A stretch of 64,000 bases of DNA from Nansenia antarctica (taxonomy: Eukaryota; Chordata; Actinopteri; Argentiniformes; Microstomatidae): NCBI GenBank assembly GCA_963989245.1, contig OZ022341.1, positions 51,404,933 through 51,468,932 on the forward strand. Direction: 5' to 3'. Below are positions 32,760 to 45,598 of the stretch, piece after piece. The translations under genes and the position numbers were made by a program. Under the pieces are notes generated by a model, which did no database searches, had not been told where the DNA came from, and saw only the letters and a list, made by a program, of their open reading frames with translations. Position 1 is the stretch's first letter. Every line of letters begins with the position of its first letter.

Positions 32760-33639
32760 TTTATTTTGATAGCACTTTGGCCTATGTTGTTGTTATTATT
32801 ATTGTTATTGGCCTAATTTTGTTATTGTTATTATTGTTATTATTATTATTATTATTGTTATTGTTATTATTATGTTATTGTTATTGTTATTGGCCTAAAT
32901 ATTGTTATTGTTATTATTGTTATTATGTTTGTTGCTGTTTGTTGCTGTGCCTGACGCCGCCCTGGCATATGTTTGATGCTTGGTCTCCAGTCCGGTTATC
33001 ACCAAATCTTCCATTCGGGAATATTGTTCAATGCCGTCGATTCTTTTCTCCAGATCATCAATCTTTTTATCCTTTTCCTTGATAAGCGTTTTCAGTTGTT
33101 TCACCTCATCCATTAGTTCCATACGTTTGGTTTGTTGTTTGGCAACTTTGCTTATCTCCTCTGACATAAAGTTCAGTGATTTTCTGATTTCCTCCATTTC
33201 CTCCTCCATCGCATTTTGTTTATTCAGCTTGGTGGAATTTTTTCCTTTGTTTTAAGTACTTTTAAGAGTTATATTTCAGAGAGCTCGGAGAGCTCCAAAC
33301 AATTCCACCATCTTGGAAACAAACACCATGTATGCACAAACATATATATATATTTTTTTGTTGGTTGCAATAAAAGCCTATATTTTGGATTGATATCTCA
33401 TGACAAAAATATAGAAAAAATATTTAATAATGTGTATATATATATATATATACAGTATATCACTGGTGTTCTTTTAGGAATATAAGATTTTCAATTCCAT
33501 CTCGAAAATGATCTATCTAGGGAGTTATATAAAATGCTGAGACAATACTATGACATTGATTATTACATAATATATATTATGTATATTGATACATATGATT
33601 ATGTATTTGTGTATGTTGTTTTTTAAATTTCAGATTTCA
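32760..33639. other. Low-complexity and LINE ORF1 fragment region
   Basis: A TTA/TTG trinucleotide tract (32777-32936) precedes the minus-strand ORF1-like fragment. 33210-33639 is AT-rich with a (TA)n run near 33434-33452 and no gene. Confidence 0.5.
32937..33209 (-). pseudogene. LINE ORF1-like coiled-coil fragment
   Basis: About 90 residues from 33209. A heptad-rich coiled coil (KQLKTLIKEKDKKIDDLEKR) is followed by GIEQYSRMEDLVITGLETK and TYARAA, matching the coiled-coil and RRM-entry region of fish LINE ORF1 proteins. It ends in a trinucleotide tail (Asn run). Confidence 0.6.
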
Positions 33640-34965
33640 GATTCAGATTCATTTATTTATTCAAGGGACAGTGCATATTAATAAAACAAAAATAAATTGT
33701 AAATACGCCAGAGTTAGCCCGAAAGCTAGTTTTTATCCGCAGTCCCTATGCCATGATGTTGTATACGGCTCCCTGGAGGAAAAAAGTACATTTAAAAGAT
33801 AAAATATAGGTAGACCTAGGCACAAAAAAGTAGACAGGACAAGCATTTAGCTTAAGGGCATAACATAGGGGGTTAAAAGAGCATACATTAATCATAGGCG
33901 GTTAAAAGGAGGGTACATATAAGCAGAGGGTTAAAAGAGCATACATTAATCATAGGCGGTTAAAAGGAGGGTACATATAAGCAGAGGGTTAAAAGAGCAT
34001 ACATTAATCATAGGCGGTTAAAGGGAGGGTACATATTTGGTAAGCAGACTAAAAACAAGCACACAGACTGTACAGGTAAGACATGTTAGGCGGTACACAT
34101 GACATACAGGTATAGGACAGGACATTTCAATGTTGGCAGGTGTGTGTGTTGATCATCCACTGTTTTAGGTGCTTCCTAAATGATTTAAAGGTGCCTAATT
34201 CTTTAAGGTGCCCTGGAATCAGGTTCCATTCACGTGACCCTCTAACTGACCAGGCAGACTGACTAAAGGCACTCCTCCTAAATGGGATGGTGCAGTCCCC
34301 TCTGGTGACACCCCTTGTGGTGCGTGCTGTACTTCCTGGTCGTGAGATGAAGGTGTTAAGTGGTGGTGGGGCTAAATTGTGGATAGTTTTATAGACAAGG
34401 CAGAGGTTTGTGTAGGTTTTCAGATTGTCCCAGCTTAGAATGTTGTGTTTCTTCAGTATTGTGCAGTGGTGAAAGTGTCTTGGCTTCTTGTCTAGTGTTT
34501 TGATTGTTTGTTTGTATAGTGACTCGAGTGCTTTGCAGGTTGTGGGATTTGCTTGTGACCAGCTTGTTATGCAGTAGTTGATGTGTGTGAAGATCATGGC
34601 GTGGACATACATGGTAGCTGCCTCTGTTGACATGTAGTCCCTTATAAAGCGGAAGTTGGACAGATTGAACTTGACAATTTTACAGACCTTTTTGATATGT
34701 GCCTTAAAAGTGAGGTTGGAATCTAACAGCACCCCAAGATATTTGAACTCGTTCACAACTTGTAGTTGTTCCCCTGAGATAATGACATAATGCTTCTTCA
34801 GCAGAACGGTTTGTTTTGGTAAAAAACATGCTGACCGTCTTGGAAACATTAAGTTGGAGACGACAGTGATTTGGTAAGTACAGCAGCTACCTCCGTCTTG
34901 GTCTGACCATGTACAAATAGTACAGTGTTGTCAGCATACATTAGTGTATCAACCTCAGGACATTG
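33636..34965 (-). mobile_element. 5'-truncated CR1/Rex-like LINE, 3' end
   Basis: Minus strand. It contains the last part of reverse transcriptase (MYADNTVLFVHG near 34930) and the downstream region 34127-34849 (NEFKYLGVLLDSNLTFKAHI, SRPGSTARTTRGV, SREWNLIPGHLK). A frame break lies near 34850. The 3' UTR has three ~62-bp repeats (33870-34040) and ends in a TCAGATTCAGATTCA tail. It is truncated just upstream of YADN and inserted in the 25-kb element. Confidence 0.8.
33870..34040. repeat. 62-bp tandem repeat in LINE 3' UTR
   Basis: Three units with GAGCATACATTAATCATAGG. Confidence 0.85.
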
Positions 34966-35165
34966 ATATCGATATTGACATTGATACATATGATTGACAT
35001 TGATACATATGTGACGCGATCTGGTGGAATGACCAAAGAGGGGGCAAAGTCATTTTTCTGTTTTTTACATATGCTTAAACTACAGATTGTAAGCTTTCAG
35101 ATGATGTGTCATACATAGACATCGGGAAAAAATGTAAGACAACATGAGTATTTGAAACTTGTTAA

Positions 35166-37402
35166 CACTAGAACAGCCATGGGATCGCCATTCATTCCAC
35201 CGCAATCAGGTGTGAAACAGCACCAGCAGATTTTAACATGGAGAAGAGTGTACTGACGGACAAGGATAGCTGGAGGGCGATGTCACACAAGGCCGTCTGC
35301 CAGGCTCTTGACACCTTTTTCCCAGATCTAGTGAAGACAGACAGGAAAGGCCACCAGTATATCATGTATTGATAATGTATTATTTCACTGCCTCAGAAGT
35401 CTACTTTTTACTTGGAAGAATTGACGTGAACATTGCAAGTAAATAAAAATGTTACTTGAATTATCTGTCTCTCTGTCTGTGTTCGTTTGTAGTAGAAATA
35501 TCACATCTGATATATCTATGTAAAGACATTTCACTGCAACATGAACACACTATATTTTCACTTTTCACAACAGCTATTTTCATTTCATTTATAATGTGCA
35601 GTAAACAAACAAAATAATTTATACTCTCTGCAATTGGCTACTATACAATGGTGCCAAAATCAACTATCCAAATATGACGGGGTGACACAGACGGGGTGAA
35701 TTGTATGAATGAAAGTCACGTCCTACACCACTGAAATAAACAAGAATAACTAGTTTCTAAAGAGAATGGATCATGCGAGGGGGAGCGTAATCTTATTCAT
35801 GATGATTGCTTGCCGATCAGCAAACAAAGCATTCTACCATCCCCCCCTCACCTCCCACCAGAAAGGCTGTAGGCTACTCAACTCTCTCTGTTGTGCGGAG
35901 CAAAGTAATTGAAGTAGCCTACATTTGATTATGTAATCATCAACTAATATTATATAACGAACAGATATTTATAATAGGCCTACAGTATATAATGTATTAT
36001 TATTTTTTCTGAGCAGTCCCACTCATAATTTTTCATTTTATTGGACAGATCTAGTGAAGACAGACAGGAAAAGCCACCAGTATATAATGTATTGATAATG
36101 TATTATTTCACTGCCTCAGAAAGTCTACTTTTTACTTGGAAGAATTGACGTGAACATTGCAAGTAAATAAAAATGTTACTTGAATTATCTGTCTCTCTGT
36201 CTGTGTTCGTTTGTAGTAGAAATATCACATCTGATATATCTATGTAAAGACATTTCACTGCAACATGAACACACACACTGGCTACTTCATATCACAACTG
36301 AACATTCATATATATAGCCTATAGCATTATTTGAAAATTGACAGCGCTGTACAGGCATAATCATCGCCGACATCATTTTAAATGTACACATTTCACGGCA
36401 AGAGACAGTTTATTCACCCAACAATTGTTTGTTCACTGCACAACATGAACACAGTGAGGATTCAAACAAACAAAATAATTAATACACTCTGCAATTGGCT
36501 ACTACTACAACGTGGTCTACAGTGATATACAAAAAAGACATGATATACAATATTATAAATATCCGTTTGTTATATAATATTCGTTGATGAACTACTTTGC
36601 TGCGGTACCTATGTAATACCACACAGCTTGATAGGTACATACTGTGCAGTGTATCATTCATAACTGTACATAGGCTACACATATCATAATATCTTATCAC
36701 TATTGCATGGAACTTGGGTGAAAAAAAAAACATCAGCTCCAACAAATCTGAAGGGATTGGGAGACATACTGTACAGTTTATCATTTTCATAACTGTCTGT
36801 ACATATACATATCTTATGTATCACTATTGCTATATATAGCCTATATATAAACACATTATGTTACAAATATCAGTCTTATCCACTGTATCTAATTCAGCAC
36901 TGAAGCCTGAAGGTTGAGCACAGTGTGTGCCCCCTTGCTCAGTATTTTTACGCCTTTGGTTGTATTGTCTGAACGAACATTGATTGGGAGACATACTGTA
37001 CAGTTTATCATTTTCATAACTGTCTGCACATATACATATCTTATTTTGATTGTTATTGTAGCCTATATATAAACACAAATATCAGTCTTATGCACTGTGT
37101 CTCATTCAGCACTGAAGCCTGAATTTGAGCACAGTGTGTGCCCCCCTGCTACCTCTGCTGATATAAAAGAGAATTGCAGGCTTGGAGAAAAAGATGGCAG
37201 CCACAAATACACAGACACACACAGAAATACTACTAAAACGCTTTATACTAACTCGGTTTTGAAAATGTAAAAATGCTGGGTGGTAGAACGCACATATCTA
37301 GGAAAAGTCATGAAAGGAGGGTCCTGAAATGTGATCGAGTGCAAAGGTAGAATTTTTTTTGTACTCACTGGTGCTGTTTAACACCTCACGGCTGTTCTAG
37401 TG
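35166..37402. mobile_element. piggyBac-like non-autonomous element
   Basis: The ends CACTAGAACAGCC and (reversed) CACTAGAACAGCC are flanked by TTAA on both sides (35162-35165, 37403-37406), the piggyBac target. The interior has a ~230-bp block present twice (about 35325-35555 and 36045-36275), pairs of repeats at 36755-36800/36980-37020, and no piggyBac transposase. A 45-codon frame from 35239 (MEKSVLTDKDSWRAMSHKAV) is unassigned. Confidence 0.85.
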
Positions 37403-38217
37403 TTAACCCTGAAAACTAATTTAAATTAAATTAAATTAAAACTAAATCCTGAGGAAACGGCTTTCAAAGATTTGGGACTTTTTCACACCTTCACACCGGC
37501 AGGTAATGCTTGACTTGACTTATGCCGTTGGATCTCTTGCAGAGCAAAGGCCATCAACGACTCTTCTCCATCCATCACGGCAGGTAATGGGCGGTAACAA
37601 TAGCTGGTCAACCCCACCCCCAACCACTCCCCCTCTAGATTGACAGCTATCAGCTGTCAATACTGGTCACTGGGTCAGACAGCTATAGTTATACAGCTAT
37701 AACATTATTACCTAGCAAGGTATTACCTAAGCTAATTACCCAGCTTATTATTATTTATGGTTGTTGTAACTGTTATTGTTAGTCTTTTAATGATACAAAA
37801 AAGTCTTCAATCAGAATCAGAATTTATTTTACAGTACACAAGAATAAAAATATTTCGCTTTGGTTCTTCAACAAGGTACATAGTCACAATAATAAGTAAT
37901 AAAGTGATAAGTATAAGTGATGGTAGTCGCACTACAGCTAACATTATCACCTATCAATGTTATTACTGTAGCTAATTAGCCAGCTTATTATTATGGAGGC
38001 ATTAAGAGTAATTTGCTGATGTCTTGTGCTGGAAATAGTGTAGTGCTCAGTAGTCAATGTCCAGCCTTATAGTTCAACATACAACAGACTATACACAGGT
38101 AAGCATGCAAGGTCTGTGAATTGACTATCAATAGATAATAAATCATGACACAGTTCAAAATGCTGTATCTATGCCCAACTGTTCTTGTTATTCAACAACA
38201 TATTGCCAGAGTGTGTG

Positions 38218-38460
38218 GTTCAGGTATAACACACACCATGTCCTCAGGTATAACATACACCATGTCCTCAGGTATAACACACACCATGTACTCAGGTATA
38301 ACACACACCATGTCCTCAGGTATAACACACACCATGTCCTCAGGTATAACACACACCATGTCCTCAGGTATAACACACACCATGTCCCTCCTCAGGTATA
38401 ACACACACCATGTCCTCAGGTATAACATACACCATGTCCTCAGGTATAACACACACCATG
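38218..38460 (+). repeat. 24-bp minisatellite
   Basis: About ten units of CAGGTATAACACACACCATG plus TCCT. The units are contiguous, with no spacers. Confidence 0.9.
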
Positions 38461-38525
38461 GGTCTGTCTGGTTTCACTGCTGCTGTCACATCTTCGACAG
38501 AACAGTCAGTGTCTAATCCATACCC

Positions 38526-38790
38526 TGTGTGTGTGTGTGTGTGTGTATATCTGTGTGTGTGTGTGTGTGTGTGTGTGTTTATATCTGTGTGTGTGTGTGT
38601 GTGTGTTTATATCTGTGTGTGTGTGTGTGTGTGTGTATATATCTGTGGAGAGAGACAGGTACTCTGTGTTTAAAGAGCTGAGAGGAGAGAGACAGGTAGA
38701 GAGACAGGTAGAGAGACAGGTAGAGACAGGTATTGTAACACTGTGGAGAGAGACAGGTACTATAACACTGTGGAGAGAGACAGGTACAAT
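38526..38790. repeat. (TG)n tract and GAGAGACAGGTA repeats
   Basis: TG repeats interrupted by TATATC (38526-38645), then several 12-28-bp units containing GAGAGACAGGTA. Confidence 0.85.
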
Positions 38791-39739
38791 GACCACTCGG
38801 CTCTGAGTTGTTGAGCTGCTGTGTCTGGTGGAGGGCATCAAAAGCATTTTGAGGGCATCAAAGCTGCAACAAAAGGAAGATAGTACATTAAAATATTGCC
38901 TACAGTTACTGGCTCTCCATGTTCATAAAATACTACCATACCATGTTCATAAAATAGCTAGCCTAATACATGACAATGATAATTACCTAGTCACTAGGCT
39001 AGTATTCAGAGTAGTGTTAGCGGCTAGCGGCTAGCTCGTTCATAACAAACAAAGGAACACATGTTTTTAAACTTTTAACATTTCTGTAATCTATTACACT
39101 TGACATGTTACAGTATTCCAGTATTACACACTGAACATGAGTCTTACAACTTTTACAATGTAGACATACTAACCGTACTTTCAACTTAGACAGACATTTC
39201 CGAGCTACAATGCTAGAATGCTAACAACAATGGAACCAGCCAGGAACAATGTGCTTTCAGTTAGTTGCTAGTGGGTAATAATAAAGAAATGTCTAAATAC
39301 ACGAACACACTGGTTTCTAGTGTAACTAACTTAACTAACAAATTCGCTATGTACATAAATAGATCTGGCTCATAATAGATCTTACCTTACGAGTCTTAGT
39401 GGAGTAAACAAACCAGCGCGCTGCTTCCTGACTCTTCTCAAAGCAGCACTCTACTTCCTGACTCTTTGCGTAACCAAATCGATCGACCAATGAGAAACAA
39501 CCTGGATCCAGTTCCTCCCCTCCCACAAGGGAGAATTTCCCGGGAGAAATCCAGTGAAAAATAAGCTTATTTTGTTGACTAAGTACACGTATTTAACTAT
39601 CGTAAAACTGCTCGAAAAAATAACGAGTGGGTAGTTCAAAACCTTAACTTGTGTCTGGTGACAAAAAAACGAAATCAGATTATTATTATTTTTTGCAAAA
39701 ACGCAAATTTGAAGCCTTTGCTTTTTTAAATAAAAAATA

Positions 39740-39957
39740 AATAAATAAAAAAAATATCTCATGCAGTACTACATAACGACACCTGGGGTCGCTTGACACA
39801 ACGGCAGGCGGGGAACATAGGACCCTTTTTCGGAAGCGGGGAACATAGAACCCTTTTTCGGAAGCGGGGAACATAGAACCCTTTTTCGGAAGTGGGGGAC
39901 CGGGGAACATAGAACCCGGGGAACATAGGACCCGGGGAATATAGGCATGCTCCCCCA
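39740..39957 (-). repeat. Right terminal inverted repeat of 25-kb element
   Basis: Inverted copy of 14807-15000 with one or two extra GGGGAACATAG units. Confidence 0.85.
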
Positions 39958-41836
39958 TTTAGTATCTGTTTGCATTTAAAGCCATCATTAAACAAAGAGG
40001 CCACGCCCCCCCCCCAGGGCCGGACTTATGCATGGGCTACCCTGGGCTTGAGCCCAGGGGCCCCGGGCTACAAGGGGCCCCAAAATAAATCCAAATGTAT
40101 GAATAAATATTTGCTCTTTGATTTTGAATTTATAAAGTACTTTTTCTAATGAGAAATGGCGTTCTTTTGTGGGGGCAAAGTTGACAACAGAGTCCGAGCA
40201 TACTGGGCTATGGACGGAGTCATGTCCGAATAAGGACGTGGATAATAAAGCATCTGAACGCCATTACATTACAAACACCAAAAGAGATTTTTCTCCAAAT
40301 CTTATTTCAAACGCAAACTTAAACACTTAAACGGTGAGTGCTTGCCAAGAGCATGGCTTTTATATTCTCCCTCCACCGGTTCTGTCTTTTGCTTTGCTTG
40401 CCGCCTGTTCAGTCAGTGAGGGAAACTGTCAGTCTTGTGTTGAAACGGGCGATAGCGACTGGAAACATGCCGCCGAACACGAGAGCTGTGATCGCCATAG
40501 GAAGGCTATTGGCGCTTTTCCACTATCGGCCCGGCTCGGTTCGCTGCTAGAGTCACGAGGTGTATGTATGTATGTATGTATGTGTGTATGTATGTGTGTG
40601 TTAACGTACATGAAACGAGCATCGGATGATGGAGTAACAGACGTGGAACTGAACAAACAGCTTGAGTCGCAGTGTGAATCTGTGGTTTCAGTATTGAACA
40701 CTGTGACTTAGCGACCGTAAAAAACTGTAATTAAATAAAAGGATGCCGTTCCCTGATCGCTACCTACCAATTAAACATAGTCATTACAACCATTAGGAAG
40801 CGTTTACAAAGTGATTCACTTAGGAACAAGAGGCATTATGTAATGATTCTGTTTTTTGTTGTTTAATAATGCAAACTCGTTTGCGTCTGGACGAACCCCC
40901 CAAAACGAATATAAAAATCCACGTTTATCAAAAAAACGTATAGGTGTGGACAGGGCCTTATAATTTTTAGTGTAGGTAGGGGCCCGAACAATGACTCAAG
41001 CCCAGGGGCCCCCACCCCCCTAAGTCCAGCCCTGCCCCCCCCCCCTTTCCAGTCAGTCTGGGAGTGCTGAAGAAACTGGTGTCGGGAGGGCAGAGATCTG
41101 TCAGGGGCGCTAATTCACCCTCATTCAACCAAGTCTCGGTTAAAAACATAAAATCCAAGGCATGGGAGTTATAAAAGTCACGAAGGATGAAAGTCTTTTT
41201 CGATAATGAGGGGACATTTAGGAGAGCCATGTGTACCTTCACCTTTTTAACTGTAGACTCCGGTACACACAGGTTGTCCAAACACGCTCCGCCTCCTCCT
41301 CTCCTCCCGTTCCAGCTGGGTTGAAACAGCTGATCGGGCAGTAGATACGACGGGTAAACAGGCTGGATGCACCGTTGTCGACCGGCCAGATCCACGTCGG
41401 TGATGCAAACGCCAGCACTCCGGTGTGTTGTCGTCCATGTCCACGCTCTCCTCTTTGCAATCGCTACATGTAGTCCGGCGCGTATACCACAAATGCGCTT
41501 TTGTCTCCTGCGAGTCCTTTTTTGGGGCAGGTAGAACGGCTCGCAGCGACGCAGCTCCTCAGGAATCGTAGCCAGGTGAGGTGGTAGGCATGGCACCGGT
41601 TCTCCGTTTCCAGCATGAGAAAACTTCTCAAAAGAGTCGAGTATGTCCAAAAGCACCTGGCGCTCATAAGCCAACAGTGAATTTGTGTTTGTAACAAACA
41701 AAGACACCAGTAGACAAACAATAAACGTGCAAACACAGAGAGAGGGACAGCATGCCCTGACAGTCGGCGCCATCATACCCTATCGCGTGTAAGAGAGGTA
41801 GTGATGGTGTCTACAGAAAGAGCACATTACTCTGGT
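39958..41836 (-). mobile_element. L2-like LINE, 5' portion, split by a hAT
   Basis: This is the 5' half of the same LINE copy as 11993-14806. From 41776 down, an N-terminal region (MMAPTVRACC...) precedes the endonuclease start (VHMALLNVPSLSKKTF, FMFLTETWLNEGE, near 41050-41230). A hAT (40015-41034) interrupts a C-run, and 39958-40014 continues the endonuclease (VASLFNDGFKCKQI) up to the 25-kb element. The 5' UTR reaches about 41836, where Gypsy LTR sequence resumes; CCAT at 11990-11993 and 41837-41840 may be the LINE target duplication. Confidence 0.8.
40015..41034. mobile_element. hAT element in the LINE
   Basis: The ends CAGGGCCGGACTTA and TAAGTCCAGCCCTG are flanked by at least eight C on each side, compatible with an 8-bp TSD. 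It also has subterminal inverted AAGCCCAGGGGCCCC. Internal frames (40334-40711) are short and unassigned, and a GTAT repeat lies at 40559-40599. Confidence 0.8.
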
Positions 41837-41840
41837 CCAT

Positions 41841-42062
41841 CTCCGCTCACTCAACCCTTTCGGTCGCCGCTCTCCGTCTCTCTCTCACTGCGTATTCTCA
41901 GCGCGTCTCTCATGTCACACGCTTCCGCTCCTCCACCTACTGCCCTCCCGGGGGAAACAAACACACACATTAAGAAGCCGTCTGATGGGGACTCAATTGG
42001 CATCAGCCGGTGCCAATTACGCCCCCATCCCATTCACCAACCGTCCTGCAGCTTCCCCTGCA
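41841..42062 (-). mobile_element. 5' LTR of Gmr1-like remnant, second part
   Basis: Matches 10335-10559 (CTCTCCGTCTCTCTC, CCGTCTGATGGGGACTCAAT). It completes the LTR that stops at 11990, so everything between is inserted sequence. Confidence 0.8.
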
Positions 42063-42960
<898 letters not shown>

Positions 42961-43200
42961 TTAAGGTGTAGCCTGAAGGGATGGGTCTTCAGTCTCCGAC
43001 GGACGCAGTTCTGACAGCCGTGGGAAGCTCATTCCACCAGTGGGGAGCCAGTGTAGTGAAGAGACGAGACTGGGCAGCGTGGCTGCTGCGTTGGTGTAGA
43101 GGTGGTGGGGCCAGTCGGCCAGCAGAGGTGGAGGAGCGGAGTGAATGGGCTGAAGTCTGTGGTGTGACCATTGCTTGCAGGCTGGTGAGGGAGGACACAT
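42961..43200 (-). pseudogene. LINE 3'-end coding fragment
   Basis: Minus-strand frame with [20 protein letters not shown], the WNxLP motif found near the C-terminus of L2/Rex-type LINE reverse transcriptase proteins. It is fused by a junction near 43200 to a Gypsy fragment. Confidence 0.65.
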
Positions 43201-43640
43201 GCGCCCACTGGAGCAGTCGTGAGTGCGCAGCCTTGACCACATAAAGTCTCCCTGGCAGTCCCCCGCCAGGGTCAGGCTCACGCCACTGCGACATCCTAAC
43301 CACCCTATCAATCCCCCAGGAAACAGGTGTGAGAACAAGGGCGTTGGGAATGATGGGGTTGGGACTCTCCACCAGGTCCACCGGGTCAAACTGCCGGGGC
43401 TTCACCCGCTGGATGTAGGCCAGGTTTTTATGGTCTGCCCATATGAGGAACGGATGCACAGCTCCCTCCAACCATTGCCTCCACTCTTCCAGCGCGAGCT
43501 TGATAGCCTGCAGCTCCTGGTTCCCCATGTCATAGTTCCGCACTACAGAGGACAGCCAACAGGAAAAAATGCACAGGAGTGCATATTGCTATCTGTGGGG
43601 CACCGCTGGGACAGGACCGCCGCGACTGTGACATCCTAGG
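43200..43640 (-). pseudogene. Gypsy RNase H / integrase-start fragment
   Basis: Minus strand: HSCAFFPV near 43570, then (after a frameshift) RNase H with [20 protein letters not shown] and DHKNLAYIQ, then after an internal deletion GLPGRLYVV, as found before the integrase zinc finger. It is a sushi/Barthez-like Gypsy, distinct from the other two families here. Confidence 0.65.
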
Positions 43641-44233
43641 TGTTCACCTCGACCACGAATGGTAGGGAAAAGTTCTTTCAAAGAACTGGGCAGTACGGCA
43701 AACAGGCAGGAACAGGATACTCTTACACCGAGATAACAAAGTGATCAACCTACAGGGAGTGCAGGGAAGTGGGGCACATACATAACAGAACACTAATTCA
43801 ACACCGGTGCATCACATCAAACACTAATGAGCCAATAACAGGTGGAGAGTCCCAAGCTGCCAGGAGGAGGCCCCAGAGAGTCACTGAGGCGACCCAACCC
43901 ATAACCGAGCAGCTTCGAGAGGTCACAGGCTGGTATTGAGCAGAAGTGATCTTAAGAGACCAGCAACCCGCTCCCCTTTTTCCTTTTTTTCCTAAAAGAC
44001 AAAATAAGTCTGTGTTGGACATTGCTACCCACATGGGCACCAGTGAAAATGATCAGCTTCTCTGTTTTGAGCTGCCTATTGACTGGCTGGGACTGAGACA
44101 TCTGCATTACAGGTCTCCTCCACCCCTCATGAACACACTTCCGCCTCTCATGCCTTCCCAAGTCTTTCTGAGCAAAGTGAAAGAAACAAAGTGCCTAGAG
44201 CCTAGCTTGTCAAAGGCAATACAGAGATTACAG
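43641..44233. other. Intergenic, no gene supported
   Basis: 43641-43800 may be more of the adjoining Gypsy fragment. The open frame at 43946-44323 has no recognisable motif. Confidence 0.4.
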
Positions 44234-44381
44234 CAGGGGAGGCTGGTGGAGGTAGACATTGCAGGACAGGCTCATTGTAATGCATGGAATGGAATGAGGG
44301 ATGGTATTCTTCACTATTCCTGACTCCATTCCATGCATTACATTGAGCCAGTCCTCTGATTTCTACCTCCCCCGACTCTCC
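44234..44381. repeat. Hairpin MITE resembling a salmonid/pike repeat
   Basis: Inverted arms beginning CAGGGGAGGCTGGTGGAGGT and containing CTCATTGTAATGCATGGAAT pair with 44322-44381. The same sequence type is very common in salmonid and esocid genomes; recognised from memory. Confidence 0.6.
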
Positions 44382-45470
44382 TCGATGACAGATAGAATGT
44401 GTGTAGCTCCAGAGGGAGGTAGAAACAGGGAGACAACGGCTGTGTTCGTAAATTCACTTTGAGAGTGCCGGAGTGCACACTGGGTTCAAAAAGGGACCAA
44501 GTAATTTGATTGGACAAGAGGCATTCCATGAGTGCTGATCAGATTTCCAGAGCGAATTTACGAATGCAGCCAGAGAGAGAGAGAGAGAGAGACAGCTGTC
44601 CATGATGGTGAGAGGCCTAGGGAAAAGTGTTCAGGATGACAGGTTGAGAGTGATAAAGGCAGCTCAACATGTCTGCCAGTCAGCAGTCAGTGGCACAACC
44701 TCTGCATCACTAAGCTAAGAAGCTAGCTGGAGGGCTTCACGCTGCATGGAAAGGGCCAATCACACATCTATGTATAGAACCACCAGAGGAAACAGGAAGA
44801 AGGGACAGAATGATGAAAGAAAAAGGTAGGAGGACATTTGTCTTGAGGGGGAAAACAATCATCTGTTGTGTTGAAATGCTAGAGAATAGATCTCATTTAA
44901 GACTTCCTCTGCTTTTACCTTTGAATAGTCATGTGCCGTTGTGTTTGGAGAGAGAGCTGCTTAATCAATCGCTGATCGTGCCATTGGTTCTGGACCAAAA
45001 GTGTTTGAGAGAGATAGAGAGGGAGGGTTTGTGATGTGATGTCAAGTGCCTGTGTGACAAAGTGTGAAAAGAAAGTGTGTCGTGAGTTTACTATGGAGGA
45101 TGGAAACGGTGTGTGTCTGTGTTGTGTGTGTGTGCGTTTGCGATGTTGAAACTGGACTTGTAGATTTCAGCAGGCTGGCTACTTGAAAAGATCTTGGTTC
45201 AAAAAAGATTGAACAATGAGCACCCCTGATATAGTCGAAACTGGCAACTGTTTTTTTTGTTTTTGGTAATCTGATCACAAAGTGACACTACCGTTTATTA
45301 GCGGGTTCTAGGGCATCAAAATTGCATTTCCTTGAAACTGCGTTCACTGATAGTGTGTATGTGTAATTATGTCTATTTCTATATCTTATGCTTACCCAAT
45401 CTAAAAGCTCACGGCACGTGCCTGCTGTAGATGTTTCTGAATGCATGTACAAATCCCATTTATATGGAAG
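44382..45470. other. Intergenic, no gene seen
   Basis: Contains a short (GA)n run (44572-44592) and TG-rich stretches near 45105-45140. No exon is supported. Confidence 0.5.
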
Positions 45471-45598
45471 GAGGAGAAGGTAGAGAGAAAGGTGCTTGAG
45501 AACAAAAAGTCATAGGAGGGAGAGATAGAAATGGAGAGAGAGAGGATGGTGCAACAGGAGAAAGAGAGAGGAAGAGAAGATGAAAGAGATGCGACAGC

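Larger units (their letters stand above)
37407..39739. other. Right interior of the 25-kb element: repeats, no gene
   Basis: Holds TA-rich sequence, a 24-bp minisatellite, a long TG tract and GAGAGACAGGTA repeats. No supported coding exon. Confidence 0.55.
14807..39957 (+). mobile_element. ~25-kb TIR element with MULE-type transposase, heavily nested
   Basis: The ends are inverted repeats of about 150-200 bp: the left begins GGGGTCATCCCTATGTTCCC and the right, reversed, GGGGGAGCATGCCTATATTC; both continue through repeated CTATGTTCCCCG units and a shared AAGCGACCCCAGGTGTCG. The element interrupts an L2-like LINE. The 5-bp repeat TTTAG (14802-14806, 39958-39962) flanks it, and deleting the element plus one TTTAG restores the LINE frame. 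Removing nested elements (15355-17195, 17750-29871, 33636-34965, 35166-37402) leaves about 7.6 kb containing a FLYWCH/MULE gene and a divergent unknown gene. Mutator-like elements usually make 8-11-bp TSDs, so the 5-bp repeat is unusual or eroded. That the transposase belongs to these ends is an inference from position. Confidence 0.75.

Noticed and set aside
38145..38516. Thr/His/Met-rich 123-codon frame
   Set aside because: Produced by the 24-bp minisatellite; several frames of the same array are open.
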